A stretch of DNA of 64,000 bases from positions 21,978,639 through 22,042,638 of the forward strand of contig NC_079426.1 in the NCBI RefSeq assembly GCF_026213295.1, read 5' to 3'. This document shows positions 33,958-47,100 of the stretch, in pieces. The DNA is from Gadus chalcogrammus (lineage: Eukaryota > Chordata > Actinopteri > Gadiformes > Gadidae). The position numbers were made by a program, and so were the translations under genes. Each line of letters starts with the position of its first letter. The first letter of the stretch is position 1. Under the pieces are notes generated by a model. That model was not told where the DNA came from and did not search any database. It saw nothing but the letters and a program-made list of their open reading frames with translations.

Positions 33958-36337
33958 TACCATGAATCCATTCTCCTCCCTTGCACACACACACGTGCAC
34001 ACGGTCACAAACATGCAGAAACACTTACACACACAGACAAACACACAAACACGTGTGTGTTTGTGACCCCCCTCTGTACCAACAGCTTGGATGCTCTGCA
34101 GTGGGAATCTCACAGGCAGGCTGCCACGGCCCGTTGGATTGACAGCTGCCCAGCAGGACCACAGTCACACCCAATATAAATCCACACCAGGACTCCGGGT
34201 TTGTTTCAGACCTCCTTTACCAGTCCACTGAGGAAAGACCAGAACATAAACAAGCACAGTCTAATGTCCATACATGATACTAAATGTTATATTTCAAGTG
34301 TGACACTGATGTAAAAGATTTATTGTAATTAATGTATTGGGATCATTGATTGAGTTTGCTTCGATAAATTATCAATTGGTACGGTAGTACTACTTGTTGG
34401 TTAGTTTCTCTCTCTAGACAAAAACATCTGAATTTTATTATAGAAATACATTTATTCTTTCAATTATTAATAATGCTTTCTCAGCTTGCTCTTTTTCTTA
34501 GACAGGGATCTCTGATCAGCAAAGCATAACTGCTAATTACTACACACATGGCCTGGACTGGACAGTCAACACTACCAGAGAATAGCTGCAATTTGCCATA
34601 CAGCATAGGTGAATCGAGGAAATAACGCCAGGAGGCGTCCAGTCATATAGTAAGCACAACAGCCTCTTTGTGTCTAGCTCGGGTATTATGAGGTGTGATC
34701 TGTCTGCCCATCCTGAGACCAGATTGATTGTCAAGTACCGTAGCAGCATTCAAATGATTCTAACATTTAACACGGCAAGATGGATAGAAAAAAGAGAAGA
34801 AAGGGTTGAGCAGAGAGGGAGAGATCACAGAGTAGAATAGCCCTGGCTACTTGCGCAGCTAAATACGGAACAATAAGCTCCATGTTCTCCAGCAAAGCAC
34901 CAGTTCGGACAATCGTAATCAAGACTTTAAACACTAAACTCAAACACAGAGCATGGCTGACAGCAGAGTACTTTTATCAACTACAGTCAGCTAGTGTGCC
35001 ATGTTTGCACGTCCCAAAAAAAAAACAGAATATCTGAAGAGAATGTTTATATATGTTGTAACGTTAGTCGTTGCTTTTGTCTATATTAAAAAAAACATAT
35101 GGTCAAAAGGCCACCTATACCGTCTTAAAATAGAAACAGGCTCTGCGGGATGGTTTCCTGTACATCTGTAGGTTCCAAGCTTGGGCAAGGTTACGAACGC
35201 AAAACACAGGTAACACAGAACAGTGGACACCTGCTACAGGAGCATATGGACAAAGCAGGTTGTGACGAGATGAGACCCGACAGCCTATGACATCCCTGGA
35301 ACTCCACCTGTGAAGGGGTCAGCCAATAGGAACAGGGACATCTGTGGACGCAACGAAAAGCCAAGAGTCAGCTTATATCTCTTGGTCCCATACTGACTGG
35401 GCTCTTGATTCCAACGTTTAATGTAATGACTTATAATTGTGGATGCTATTACAGCAGGCTGTGCCAAGTCCAAATGAGGAAAGACGATATTAGATGGTGA
35501 ATGTCGTTCTCATTTGAAAATATCAAAAGGTTATTTCGAAAATGACACATTCAGCCTACAGCTGGGTTACGCTGTCCTCAAAATCTGCACACATTGAAAT
35601 GAGCCGAGTCAGAATGTGTGAGCATGCGGCGGGAACAAGCTATTGGCGGTTCATTGGATCCCTTCCTTGAGCAAGATGCCAGAAAGCCTACACCTGCTCC
35701 TGATGACCCGTATCGTTACTCATTGTCAGTTTAATACAAGCCTCCCCTTGAATAGTCACATGTTTAGGGCTTCAGGAGATGGGTTCAATCATCCTCTATC
35801 TTTCCCTTGCTGGGTAGTTGCTTCCCATGAAATGCTGGCGGGTAAACCCGGGCCTCTCCGGAAATTGAAAGGTTTGTTAATGTTTAGGATTCTATACCTG
35901 CAAATCCCCCCCACGCAGTCTCACTGAGAGGGTCTCTTATCTGACATGTATTCTGCTACGACCCTGCGGGGAGATTCTGAACTGGTAGAAGCCCTCAAGG
36001 GTCGTGATTGATTCATATTTTGAATGAAGTCCTGTTTCCATGACTTACTATTGAATTTTGTTTAGCACCGATAGCAGCTCCATTGTTTTACTAGTACATT
36101 CGGAAACGTTACTAACTGTAATATTGGTGAATATTTTTTTTTATTTAGCCTTGACATTATGACTAATGACACATAGGGGTCCTTAGGCTGGACGAGATGA
36201 GGACCAATGATCAGGATCAATATGAGCTAGGGAAACAGATAATGCAGTGGTCAGACACACCAGAAGCAACAACACAGGAACCAATACATTCCCTTAAAGA
36301 TTCACTCCAGTGTACATTTGAGCATCTGTGGTGGACC
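33958..36337. other. Intergenic, no gene recognised
   Basis: CA-rich patches at 33984-34060 include ACACGTGTGTGTTTGTG, an imperfect palindrome. The rest is ordinary mixed-composition sequence with short frames only. Confidence 0.6.
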
Positions 36338-36551
<214 letters not shown>

Positions 36552-36559
36552 GGTGAAGG

Positions 36560-38205
36560 GAAGAAAGGAAGCAATTTGAGGCGATGACTCATCCCTTGAT
36601 TGCCAACCACTGTGCAAAAAGAGAAAATATTTCCATGCAGGGCAGTGGGTTCAGAAGTACAGATTGGATTTGTTGGGTTGGGATAAAGTTAAAGCTGCAC
36701 TATGGAACCTTTTCTATAGCAGCCATCATCACTTTTGTGTGATTGACAAACGGCCATGCATCGCAATTTCCTACCATGGTGCTCAACACACAGGTTGAAT
36801 CTCAAGGTTGATTATTGTGTGAATAGGTTTTATCCTCCAGATATTCTCCTGACATGATGAAGGCTGCTGTCAAGTACAGCAGTACGTACAAAGTACAAAA
36901 TACAGAAACAAAGTTACAATGGAAAAGGGATTTTAAAAATAAAAGCTATAATAATAATGTGGAAAGAACCCTTCAATAATAAAAATGTGCATAAGGAAAA
37001 ATAAATAAATATGATAATAATTACCCAAAGAAAAATCTTCAACAAAGGAAAGGAAAATGTGCTTCTTCCTGTGACGATGGTTGAAGCAGTCCCGGCGCCA
37101 CAAGAGGGCCAAAGGGTGGCAAAAGGGAGGGGATTTTGCCACATCTGTCATGGTCACCTGATTGGTTTTGTCTGAGTGCTTCATTAAGGCAACTCTATCG
37201 CAAGCATTAAAAGACATTAGGCATATTACCAGCTGAAAAAAAAAATATTATTGGTCTTCCCATTAGAATGGCTGGTTAAATTTACCTTGTAGGTTTAATT
37301 TCAAAGTTATGTACCACGACAACAAAGAAAATTCACTGAGCAGCTGAATACAATTTCTGAATCACTTATTATTAATTATTTGGTATTTGTGTAAGGAGAG
37401 GCAGCCTGGTTGGGCTTGTATTATTTGGTAGCTTTTTGGAAATGCGTGGGAAACATCATAAGCGTAGATATTATTTATCATTGGTATTGCTGCCAAGAAG
37501 GGGATGTGATGTTGATGTGTTTTTTTATGGTAGAATAGTTTCTTGCTTTGCATTACATTGATGGGGGAGCAATCACATCCCAAGTCCCATCCCATAATAG
37601 ACAATTATTACAGTGTGTATTACGGCACTCTTGTGGCAAGACAGCTTGTGGATTGTCCATGTTTTTAAAGAGGTGCAGTAGCCTGTATTATTGCAGCAAG
37701 ACAACTGTGAGTGGCTGCAAATACATTGTGTGTAATTGTACTATAGATGATTATCCCTCCTGAGTCCTGTGTTTTCAGCAATTGAAAAATAGTTTTGCCC
37801 CCTCAGTCAATTCTGATGCCCTCTTGCCCGGTTAATCCAGCTACTGGGTCTGGGAGAAGTTGGGGAAGGGGGATTTGTGTTGATGACTCAACTGATCTGT
37901 GGTATCACCAGCCCTTTGAAAGAATCCCACTATCCATTAAGATCCCACTAAGATCCATTCTGAAGTAAACAAACCTACGAAAAGCTCAGTGATCTGATCC
38001 CGGGTCAGGCAGCACACTACAACACCCTGAAGCTGGAATACATTTATACATTCATGCATTTATATTAAGATAAATGTGCTGCCCCTTTCTGGGTCGCGGA
38101 GCGCCCTGAACATATAAATATGGATAAGCCTAGCAGTGGCAGTTAAGTTTGTAAAACATTAAATTGTACAATGAAAAATTATATTGTGTTTTGGCAGTCA
38201 CACAA
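36560..38205. other. Intergenic, no gene recognised
   Basis: Short frames only. A segment near 36690-36760 (GCTGCACTATGGAACCTTTT and following) looks like a dispersed fish repeat. No exon was recognised. Confidence 0.5.
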
Positions 38206-38207
38206 TC

Positions 38208-38208
<1 letters not shown>

Positions 38209-38282
<74 letters not shown>

Positions 38283-38305
38283 TGTGTGTGTGTGTGTGTG
38301 TGTTT
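38209..38305. repeat. (GT)n microsatellite
   Basis: About 48 GT units with one GGGT interruption at 38277-38281. Confidence 0.97.
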
Positions 38306-39596
38306 TTGTGTGTATTTAGCTTATTGCTTATGTTTCTGTCAATTCATCGTCTTCTTGTAATTTTAAATTCTAATTCATTTCGATTAATTAGTATTTAAAT
38401 TACCTCTCTTTATTTGCACCCCTTATTTCTCGCATGTTCTAGAATCCAGGACTGTGGTGTGTAAAATCTGGGGGATATTATTGGACACTAGATGGCATTA
38501 GAAACCTTGATCTGCAATATATTGGTATGGAAATGATTTGAGATTTTTATCATTAGGTATGTGGCGTAGATAATGGAAGCGCCACATTGCTGAAGTCATT
38601 ACATTAAAAGTTAGCCTATACTAAATGTTTATTTAGTGTACTGGATGACGCATTCAGTACGCACTGAATGAAATTAAATGAATCAATAGGAAACAGTGGC
38701 AAACAGTCTTTACATTCAATCTTACATCAAAATGGGATTCTTTAAGCTCTAGCTGGCCTACCCAACCTGTCCAAAGCCTTCACTTTGCTGGCGAGCCTTC
38801 AAAATTCTATAATCCGACGCGTTGCGTAAATCCACTGTGTGTAATGTCCGTCATCGGCCACTGGATGGAAGCATTACTTACTCAAATTACTATTTGGCAT
38901 AGAAACACCCTTTGGGATTGCTGTCATCATCAATCATCGCTATAAGTATGAGAGTATGTGTGTGTGCATGCCTGTGTGTGTGATGATCGTTGTCTGACCT
39001 TCTTTCTCATGGCCATTCCTGACACTTTTTTCCCTGTTCTCCTATTCTCCTTACAAGTATGGGACCTGTAAGTGTAGTGTGTGTCCTTGTTGGACCTTAC
39101 ATGTCCCACAAGGACACAACCTCTCAGTCGTTTATAAACACAGTGGCCATCAGCCACCCAGCACAAGGTAAAATGTGACTGACAGATACTGAAGGGAAGT
39201 GGTGAAGAACGATGAAAGAGATATATTTCCAGTTTTCAAATAGGCCTTTCATTAGTTTATCCCTTGGCCTTGCAATTTATTATATATCATGCTTTATTTA
39301 TTCAATACTATGTATGTGTGTGTGTGTATGTGATGTGATCCGTGTCAAATTTTTTTATTGCTTTTTTTTCTATTTGGATTTCCGCAAGCAGTTCTCAAAG
39401 TAATGCCATAGGTGAATAAAGGTTACTCTCACACAATGTATGAGTTTTTCACAAATTTCAGGTAACCAATCAATGGTAGGCCTTGCAATCCACTCACGTT
39501 ACAACACCAGCTGACTTTTACTACATCACAAGGTATATTTGGTGGTTGGGGACCTAAAGATAGCCATCCTCACACTATGGACCCTTCTTTCTCCTT

Positions 39597-39686
39597 GATG
39601 TAATATTTTATTATTACACTAATAATATTGATTACTAATATTAATCAATGTCAATATTAGTAATAATAAAAAGTAATATTTACATC
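39597..39686. repeat. AT-rich long hairpin (foldback)
   Basis: Left arm GATGTAATATTTTATTATTA and following to 39631 pairs with the right arm 39651-39686 ending AGTAATATTTACATC; stems of about 35 nt with few mismatches. The loop itself contains the palindrome TTGATTACTAATATTAATCA. Confidence 0.8.
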
Positions 39687-40589
39687 CAAAGTATTATTTG
39701 CGTGAGCCATCTCATTATAGCTCTTGCTAGTAACCATGGCATATTTTATGCATTTCAATTTCATTATGTTTACCTTGCTTGAAATAACTGATTTCTACTT
39801 TATGGAACTATTCTTTCACTAGTATATCTTCTGTCATAGCCCTGAATGACCGATGGCTCCCATTCATGCTATATTCAACAACACACACACGCGCACACAC
39901 ACACAAAGCTGGCAACCACAGCTGTCATTTTAACACATGCCGCTGCTAATTATATTACTCTACAGGGAAACCCTCTTCCACTTACCATTGGCTATGTATG
40001 TGTTTATGTGGGCCTCCCATCTCCCCGTCAAGCTAAGCATTTGACTGTTTTATGATCATATATATATATATATATATAGCATAACGATTGTATTTCTATT
40101 TATTCAACATGTGCAACAGAAAGTACCCTCTTTGTCCACCGGTTGTCCCCACCTAACAAGTTTAGTGACGCTGCTCTCCAGGCTTAAAGGACAGAGCGAG
40201 CCACAGCAGTCAGCTGATGCGCTGCTGACGATTATTTGATAAGCCTGCACTTATGCTATCAAGTCGACTTTGGTCAGAGTGAGATACACGTGGTAAAATA
40301 CATGACCAGCCGCCGAGACGTCATAGAACATTCTATCATGACGCTATGTTCTGCGTAGGACGGTGTATTCTAGGCATAGCAGACCTATGTCACACTGTTA
40401 CACCACACAAGAGCAAGTAGAACCATTCCAATGTCTCTCGGTGTTGAATTTCCAGAACCAGGTGGTTTTGGGCATCTGCAGGTTGATCAAAATGAATTAG
40501 ACTCTAATTAGGGAGTTAAATGTTTACCTTATGAGATAGAAGAAAAAGTTAACATTTTGGAAAAATAAAATACAGAATAGCCTAGATCA

Positions 40590-41610
40590 TGGTAGCCAGC
40601 ATTTTTATTCAATCTTTTGTTTTGTAACCATCGATTTCACATTTGACTATTTCACATGTGCATTTCCATTAAAATATACTTCAGACAGCCAGAGTACAGT
40701 AAAATAAGTTAAAACGGTCCGCTTTCAGACCTGTGAAACCAGGTAAATAACATTGGTCTTTCATTAGTACCATTGATATCATTTGTTATGTCCATTGGCA
40801 ACCAGTTCCTGGCCATTAACTTGGCCAGGCATTACAGGAGATAGTATCAGGTGGAAGAGCAGTGTTGCCTGTTCTGACCGAAAAATCAATGGCTTTGGGA
40901 GAGGAGGGGTAGAGTGAGTATGGGGGTTAAATCCAGCACCTAATTAGAGCAAGTTGTAGAGGGGGTCATTGAAAAAAGCCATAAGCATGAAACAGGCCAC
41001 ATTGAAAAAGACGACATTCAACCCGTTATCGGTGAATATAATCTGCATTCATGACACGCCACCGATCTCTAAAGATACAACTCCACAGATATAACCGGGA
41101 GCCCGGATTTGGGCCCCCCTCCAAATTTAATATCTGAGTTCTGTTGTTGTTAAAAACCTGTTAGCTGCCAAAATAATTCTACATTCCCACATCCTTCATT
41201 TCTCCAACACTAAAAGATCATATTTCTTCCTATTAGAGGACTTGGTGAGTATTATGTTTTCGTGAAAAGGCTGATGGCTCTAGAAGCCCAAGCTACTGGA
41301 CGTATGGATGCAGACCATCTGAAAGGTCCAAAACATGATAGTTAACTCTCTCTCCCTTCTCTAATGTGATTAAGGTTATCCATTGTTGAGGTACAGATGC
41401 TCGCACACACACACACACAAAAAATATACAGTTTGGTTTGTGTTAGGTCATTTTGACAATAAATCACTTTTAAGCTTTACAAATTAATTTAGGTTATGGC
41501 AAAAAAGTGACCCATTACTCAAAATCAACCTAGCTAGAACCATTTGTTTTTTTAGCAAATGAAAGACTAAAAACCACAGCGATATGAAATCGTTTTTTCT
41601 TCTGAGCCTC
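40590..41610 (-). other. cycs: Probable 3' UTR of cycs
   Basis: Downstream of the cycs stop there is no other gene. The nearest AATAAA on the minus strand is at 40604-40609 (plus-strand TTTATT). That would give a UTR of about 1 kb, in line with the long 3' UTRs known for vertebrate cytochrome c genes. The exact cleavage site is not determined. Confidence 0.4.
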
Positions 41611-42082
41611 TTATGACGTGGCCGACTTCAGGTATGCGATGAGGTCTGTGCGTTCTCCCTTCTTCTTGATGCCAGCGAAGATCATCTTGGTTCCGGGAAT
41701 GTACTTCTTGGGGTTTTCCAAGTACTCCATCAGAGTGTCATCCCCCCATGTAATACCTGAAGACGGTGAGAACAGTTTGATTCAAAACGCATCGTATACC
41801 AGTCATTTACATCCAAAGAAGGTCTTAAGACAACGAGAAAGAGACATTGGCCTGGATTCTATGTCTACATGAGCACCAATAAAACCAATAAGGATAAAAC
41901 CTCTGCGACTGACCTTTGCTCTTGTTGGCGTCCGTGTACGAGTAGCCCTCTCCCTGGCCTGTCTTCCGCCCGAACAGACCCCAGAGGTTGGGGCCCACTT
42001 TGTGCTTGCCCCCCTCCTCAACAGTGTGGCACTGGGCACACTTCTGGACGAAGGCCTTCTTTCCCTTTGCAATGTCTCCCAT
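41611..42082 (-). CDS. cycs: Cytochrome c, somatic type
   Basis: Two coding exons on the minus strand, 42082-41914 and 41756-41611, joined at GT/AG sites within the codon for Gly57, give 104 aa. The haem-binding CAQCH is at residues 15-19 and the axial Met at 81 in YIPGTKM (Met80 of the mature numbering). The rest reads as a standard vertebrate cytochrome c, ending AYLKSATS. It carries electrons between complexes III and IV in the mitochondrial intermembrane space and triggers the apoptosome when released to the cytosol. No splice or frame defects. Position next to rbm45 matches, from memory, the mouse testis cytochrome c locus, so this may be the fish paralogue at that locus rather than the orthologue of human CYCS on chromosome 7. 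Confidence 0.97.
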
Positions 42083-43230
42083 AGTTAGCTAGAGGAAATA
42101 ATGAAAACAAAAAGAAAGATCAGGATTGCTTTATGAGTAGACCTGCTTTTTAAATGTACTGCAGCAAAGGCATCTGCGCATAATCGGAAGTATATTATAT
42201 CATTGATGGATAAGACGGACAGAAAACTCCCCAGACTTATTGGTACATCTTCGTGTCTTATGTCACTATAATTGACAGTTTTGATCACCCCCCGGTTTAA
42301 GTGTGTCGCCTAAAGAAGAAAGTCCTTACTCTCGATGGGAAAGTCTACCTGGGTTAAATAACTGACCCTGTGGGTCTGTCGGGGAACTGCACTCAAGGAC
42401 GAACTAGGCTCTTGATTTGACCTAGAGCCATGCCGGCCGCTTGCCATGACCCCACATTATGATGGTGCTGGCTCTAATGGGCAGAGAGAATCCATTGAGG
42501 GGTCCCGCTCAGGCTGAACCCCCCGACCTCCAAGACAGCCCAAAACGTGGCGGGATTTGAGGCCGACAATCGCCCCAGACCTCATCACCAAGGGCACGGA
42601 CCACACAGTGCGGCTGCCTTGAATGATTCGCTAATAGATGTTGGCGAACCGATATATGATTCCACGGCTCCCAAGTCAAAGCCCAAGCTAACACAGAGGG
42701 AGAGAATACGGCTTTCCCACTAGTAGCGGCTACGGTGGCCGTGTAGCTCCGCGGTTATCGTGGCCTAGCTGCTCTGCTAACGGGACAGGCTCCCCACAAG
42801 GATTGCGTTGGCTTTGATGGAGCATGAACGTTGATTTATTAACATATGAGCAGTCTATGAAAATGAACGCTCCTCGTCCGTCTGGTGGGCGCCCCAACAT
42901 CTGCTACGTTTCTATATTACCGCATACACTATCGCCCTTGAATAAACCCCAAGAGGTTGAACTGGCCGCTACGTTACGCAGAAGCCGCATCCTAGCTATT
43001 CTCCAAGAGGGCTACGTAACCGACAGACACGTAACCGGCGAGCCTGGCGGGCGTTCTTCTACTTCTTCTAATTGTAACGGAAAATGTATTTGACTATACT
43101 ATCGTTTAGATTGGTAATGGTAACACAGCAAACGCACCTTTGATCGAGTTGGTTCTTGTGGTCGCTGTGCCCAGGCGGCTGTAATCTGCTGTAGGTGCGG
43201 CGGCGGTTCTGTTATAGCGGACTTCGCTGA
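42083..43230 (-). other. cycs: cycs 5' UTR: short leader, intron and non-coding exon
   Basis: Just upstream of the ATG a 3' splice site TTTCCTCTAG ends at 42089, leaving only 6 nt of leader in the coding exon. A good donor, AAAG|GTGCG, lies at 43138/43137, defining a UTR intron of about 1.05 kb and a non-coding first exon of about 43138-43230. The start of transcription is not mapped. A 5' UTR intron is a known feature of vertebrate cytochrome c genes. Confidence 0.65.
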
Positions 43231-44018
43231 GGTCACTTTACTATGGAGGAGCGTGGTGCGTCACTGAGTCACGTGTCACTGATGTCGACGTCGTTTCCTT
43301 CTCTGGCGTCATCCGTTACAAAAACGGGCAACATCTCGTGACAACTCGCCCTTTACCTGTCGTCGTTACAGAATTAAACCCGTTTTATAGTTGACTTTAA
43401 ACATGTTATATTTGAGGATGGTTTCTGGTAGAGAGTTCAGTCCTGGGTTTCAGCAAGGCACCTGCTGCCAGACACCAGACATATAAACTCCTTAAAAGGA
43501 GACATTCCTCCTGTCATAGTAAACAATTGTAATGTAAATTTCATTGCTTTAACCTGATTAACCTTCACCTGATTAACCTTTATATAATAATATCATTCAT
43601 TGTCGTTCCTCCCTGAGCCTACTCTCTGGTGTTGCTATGCAAACGTTTAGGCTGGCTAGTAATGTTACACTGGACGTTATAGAACATTTGCTTATTTTAA
43701 AAAGTAAAATATTTACTTAAGGAATTATCTGTAGGGAAATGCATAGCATTACAGTATTATGTAGTGTGAAAAGTTATCTGATACCAATACCCGGTGTGTC
43801 CACTATGTGTCCACTGTGAGGTATAATGCCTCCCTGTAAATTAGCGCTCGAGGAAGAGTGAAACAGGCCACTATCACAGCATTATTAAGTTCCCAAGGGA
43901 AATAGATGTAGCACAAAGAATCTAGTTTTTTTTTGTTTTGTTTTATTTCATTATTTATTTATTTTATTTTTCCTTTTTATTTTTCCTGCAATATCTCTCG
44001 TTCACACTCCAGTCCAGT
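43231..44018. promoter_or_regulatory. Shared head-to-head interval between cycs and rbm45
   Basis: The segment closest to cycs (43231-43330) is CpG-containing and has CACGTG (E-box, in GTCACGTGTC), TGACG-type CRE half sites and GACGTC at about 43284-43292. The rest is AT-rich. The interval is the only space for the promoters of both genes; assignment to each is inference. Confidence 0.45.
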
Positions 44019-44117
44019 CGGTGGCGGTAATGCACCTACAAGTTGGTTTTTGTCAACCGCCAATAAACCCTGAAAAAAAGTAGAAGAAGAAGCAGAAGAA
44101 GAAGGAGAAGAAGAGAA
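44019..44117 (+). repeat. Recurrent GGCGGT/ACCGCC repeat with GAA tail at rbm45 start
   Basis: GGTGGCGGTAATGCACCTAC and CAACCGCCAATAAA form a hairpin (GGCGGT 44023-44028, ACCGCC 44056-44061). An (A)GAAGAAG purine tract follows from 44080 to 44117. From memory this unit recurs in teleost genomes. It ends 14 bp before the rbm45 ATG, so it likely contributes 5' UTR or core promoter. Confidence 0.6.
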
Positions 44118-44130
44118 ACAGGCCGCAGAA

Positions 44131-47100
44131 ATGGAAGACTTCGCTTCAAAGCAGGTGACTGAAAACCTCGATGAACCGCCCAACAGCCGACTGTTCATCG
44201 TCACATGTCGGTCCATGTCCGAGGATGTGATAAAGGACACATTCGCCGTGTTCGGGGACATCCAGGCGGTTTGGGTGGTGAAGGACAAGCAGACCAAGGA
44301 GTCGAAAGGCGTCTCCTATGTGAAGTTCGCCAAGTCCTCCCAGGCCTGCCTGGCCATGGAGGAAATGCACGGAAAAGTCGTGATCGAGGGAACTAAACCC
44401 ATAAAGGTAATTATCGTGATTCATGATTGCGTAAGTGCACGTTGGGACCGTATACCCAGACAGTGTGCCGGGTTAACGTGTACCCAGACTGCAGTATGCA
44501 GACAGGCCGAGCCCGCGTTAACGTGTACCCGTGTAACCAGACTGCAGTGTGCAGACAGGCAGAGCCCGGGTTAACGCAGACTGCAGTGTGCCGACAGGAA
44601 GAGCCCGGACTAACGTGTTAATCAAGAACAATAACACTTACATCGTATCCTAGATGTATTGCAATCATACAGAGACAATCTCTACAATCTACTTGTTTTC
44701 CCTGGGAATACGACCTGCAGTCATCTTGACTTATTGTTGTACGTTTTGTGTTTCAGGTGTTTATTGCCCAGTCCAGGTCATCTGGAAGACACCGGGACGT
44801 TGAGGATGAGGAGCTGACCAGGATCTTCGTCATGATCCCTAAAACCTTCACGGAAGATGACCTGAAGGAAACGTTTAAAGTAGCTACACCTCAGCCTGAA
44901 TCATGTTTTGCTCTATACCGTCAACACAGAGACGAGTTTCCCATGGTTAGAGTTACACATGATTATAATCATATCTCCCTGCCTCTCTGTCTCGTATTAG
45001 GAGTACGGCGATATTGAGTATTGTGTCATCATAAAGAATAAGTTCACTGGAGAAAGTAAAGGTCTGGGCTATGTCAGATACTACAAGCCATCCCAGGCGG
45101 CCATGGCCATAGAAAATTGTGACCGAGGTAAGAAGGTTTGAAAGAAGCACTATATGTTTCACCATGTTTATTCTTAACTATTGTAGTAAAGCTATTAAAA
45201 TGTGGATAGTGATGAACATTAAGGCGTCTTTATTCCTAATGGAAAGCTTTTATTTAGCTTTTATTGGATTAGGCCTTACTTCAATGTTTTTCAAACAACC
45301 TTTAATAAACAGCCATTCACTGTTTAGACGGCCCGATTCAGAGATAAATGATGGTCAACGTTGGCTGTGTTCATGTTTGCAGGTTACAGGGCCATCCTGG
45401 CTGAACCCCGCAGCAAAACAAACTCTGCCGAAGGAGAGTACGCTGGAGGAGGAGGCGGAGGAGGAGGAGGAGGCGCCGGCGCCGGCGCCAGGTTTGACCA
45501 ACACGGGGGCGACAACATGAACCCCTACCCATTCGCCCCCATGGGAGGTAAGCATCAGCGGGTTCCTTCTCGTTTGTTTGTGTTCTACAAACAAACTACA
45601 TAAAATCTCAAGGTATCAGATATGTTGGGAAGTACACTACATACAGTATAAGGGGTGAGAATATTTCAGTAACTTACTTTTAATTTTTGATGATTCTATT
45701 TGAATTATGGGGGTCACGATTAGATTAAACCAAAATCATACCCTATTCAAAATCGATTCTTGATTCAGTATATAGGGGGTGCCAATTTAAAGATCTACTC
45801 GAGGTCTGCTGTGCACGTAGAAAGGTGGTGCAGCCAATTATGGCATGTAGATTCAAATGTGTACACATTTATGTAGCTTTTGTGTTTTAAGAATGATCAA
45901 CCAATTGCAATAGTGTGTGTGTCCTTTTGATAGGGTCAAAAAAAATAATTCTGATTTTAAAATGTATTTAAACAATTGCCCATGTTATAGCTGACCCCGG
46001 CAACTACCAAATGGCAGACTACCGCTCCAGTGATGTCATGACCCGCTGCCTGATGCTGTCGTCGCGGGCGGCGGTCACCCAGGAGCAGGTGTACGCTCTG
46101 TTCGACATCATCCCCGGCATGGACTACTGCGAGCTGCAGAGAGACGCCTACGGCCTCAGCAAAGGTCGGTCCTCAGAATGCTTGACCTGACTCTCCAACC
46201 CCCCCTTTGGAAGTGGGGAAAAGCTCATCCAGTAGCAAAGTATTGGATGGGAAAGTCATTATGGAGTTATTAGCCTGACCAGCCAAAGTGCCGTGCTGTG
46301 TTCACTTGTCATCGTATGACCTCAACGATATTATGTGTGACAGCCTAATGGACGGGAGGTTAACGAGCACATGGATTGATTCATCTGCATGCAGAATGTT
46401 TGATAGCAATAATCCCAATGTAGCTTTTTTTTTTCTCTATGCTCATAGGTCACGCTGTTATTCGCTACAATAATCTTGGCTCGGCGGTCTATGCCAAAGA
46501 GAAACTCAGTGGATTTGAGTATCCCCCCGGCAACCGGCTGGCGTTGTCCTTCATCGATGATGGAGACGATCGCAACAGGTATGCATGGATGTGTGCTTTG
46601 CAAACAAATTGATTGTACCACACAACTTTTCTCACACCCTTTTTAGATCTGTCGTGTTTATTATCTGTAGCCATTCATGTCTGTGTGTGTGTCTCTTCTA
46701 TGTGAAGCCCTGTAGGCAGAATGGCCATGCAGTTTGTGGCTGCTCAGATGATGTCCACGCTCTGGAACGGTCCCTCTGGCAACCAGTTACTGAAAACCGC
46801 CACGGTAAGTAACGGTCCCACTGTTATTCACTATAGGTTCAAGGAATAGAGCTGCAAGTAAACCAAAGCCGCGGTTCCAGCGCAGGAACTTCCCCCTGTA
46901 ACAAGACATTTTGGCCGGAACTAAGTGCATTCCTATCGCAGGAACCAGGGTCTAAATTAAGTTCCAGGGACATTATTTTACCCTAAAAAACCTCCCTGCT
47001 TGTGGATTAGGACTTTCAAAAGGTTCAGCCTTGGGAGTGGGGCTGGCAGCACTGAACTATTGATTGGTCGAAGAATATGATCTTCATATGTGAATATGGT

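Noticed and set aside
42824..43093. 89-codon frame within the cycs 5' UTR intron, opposite strand
   Set aside because: No recognisable domain; it lies in a GC-richer promoter-side region where chance frames are common.
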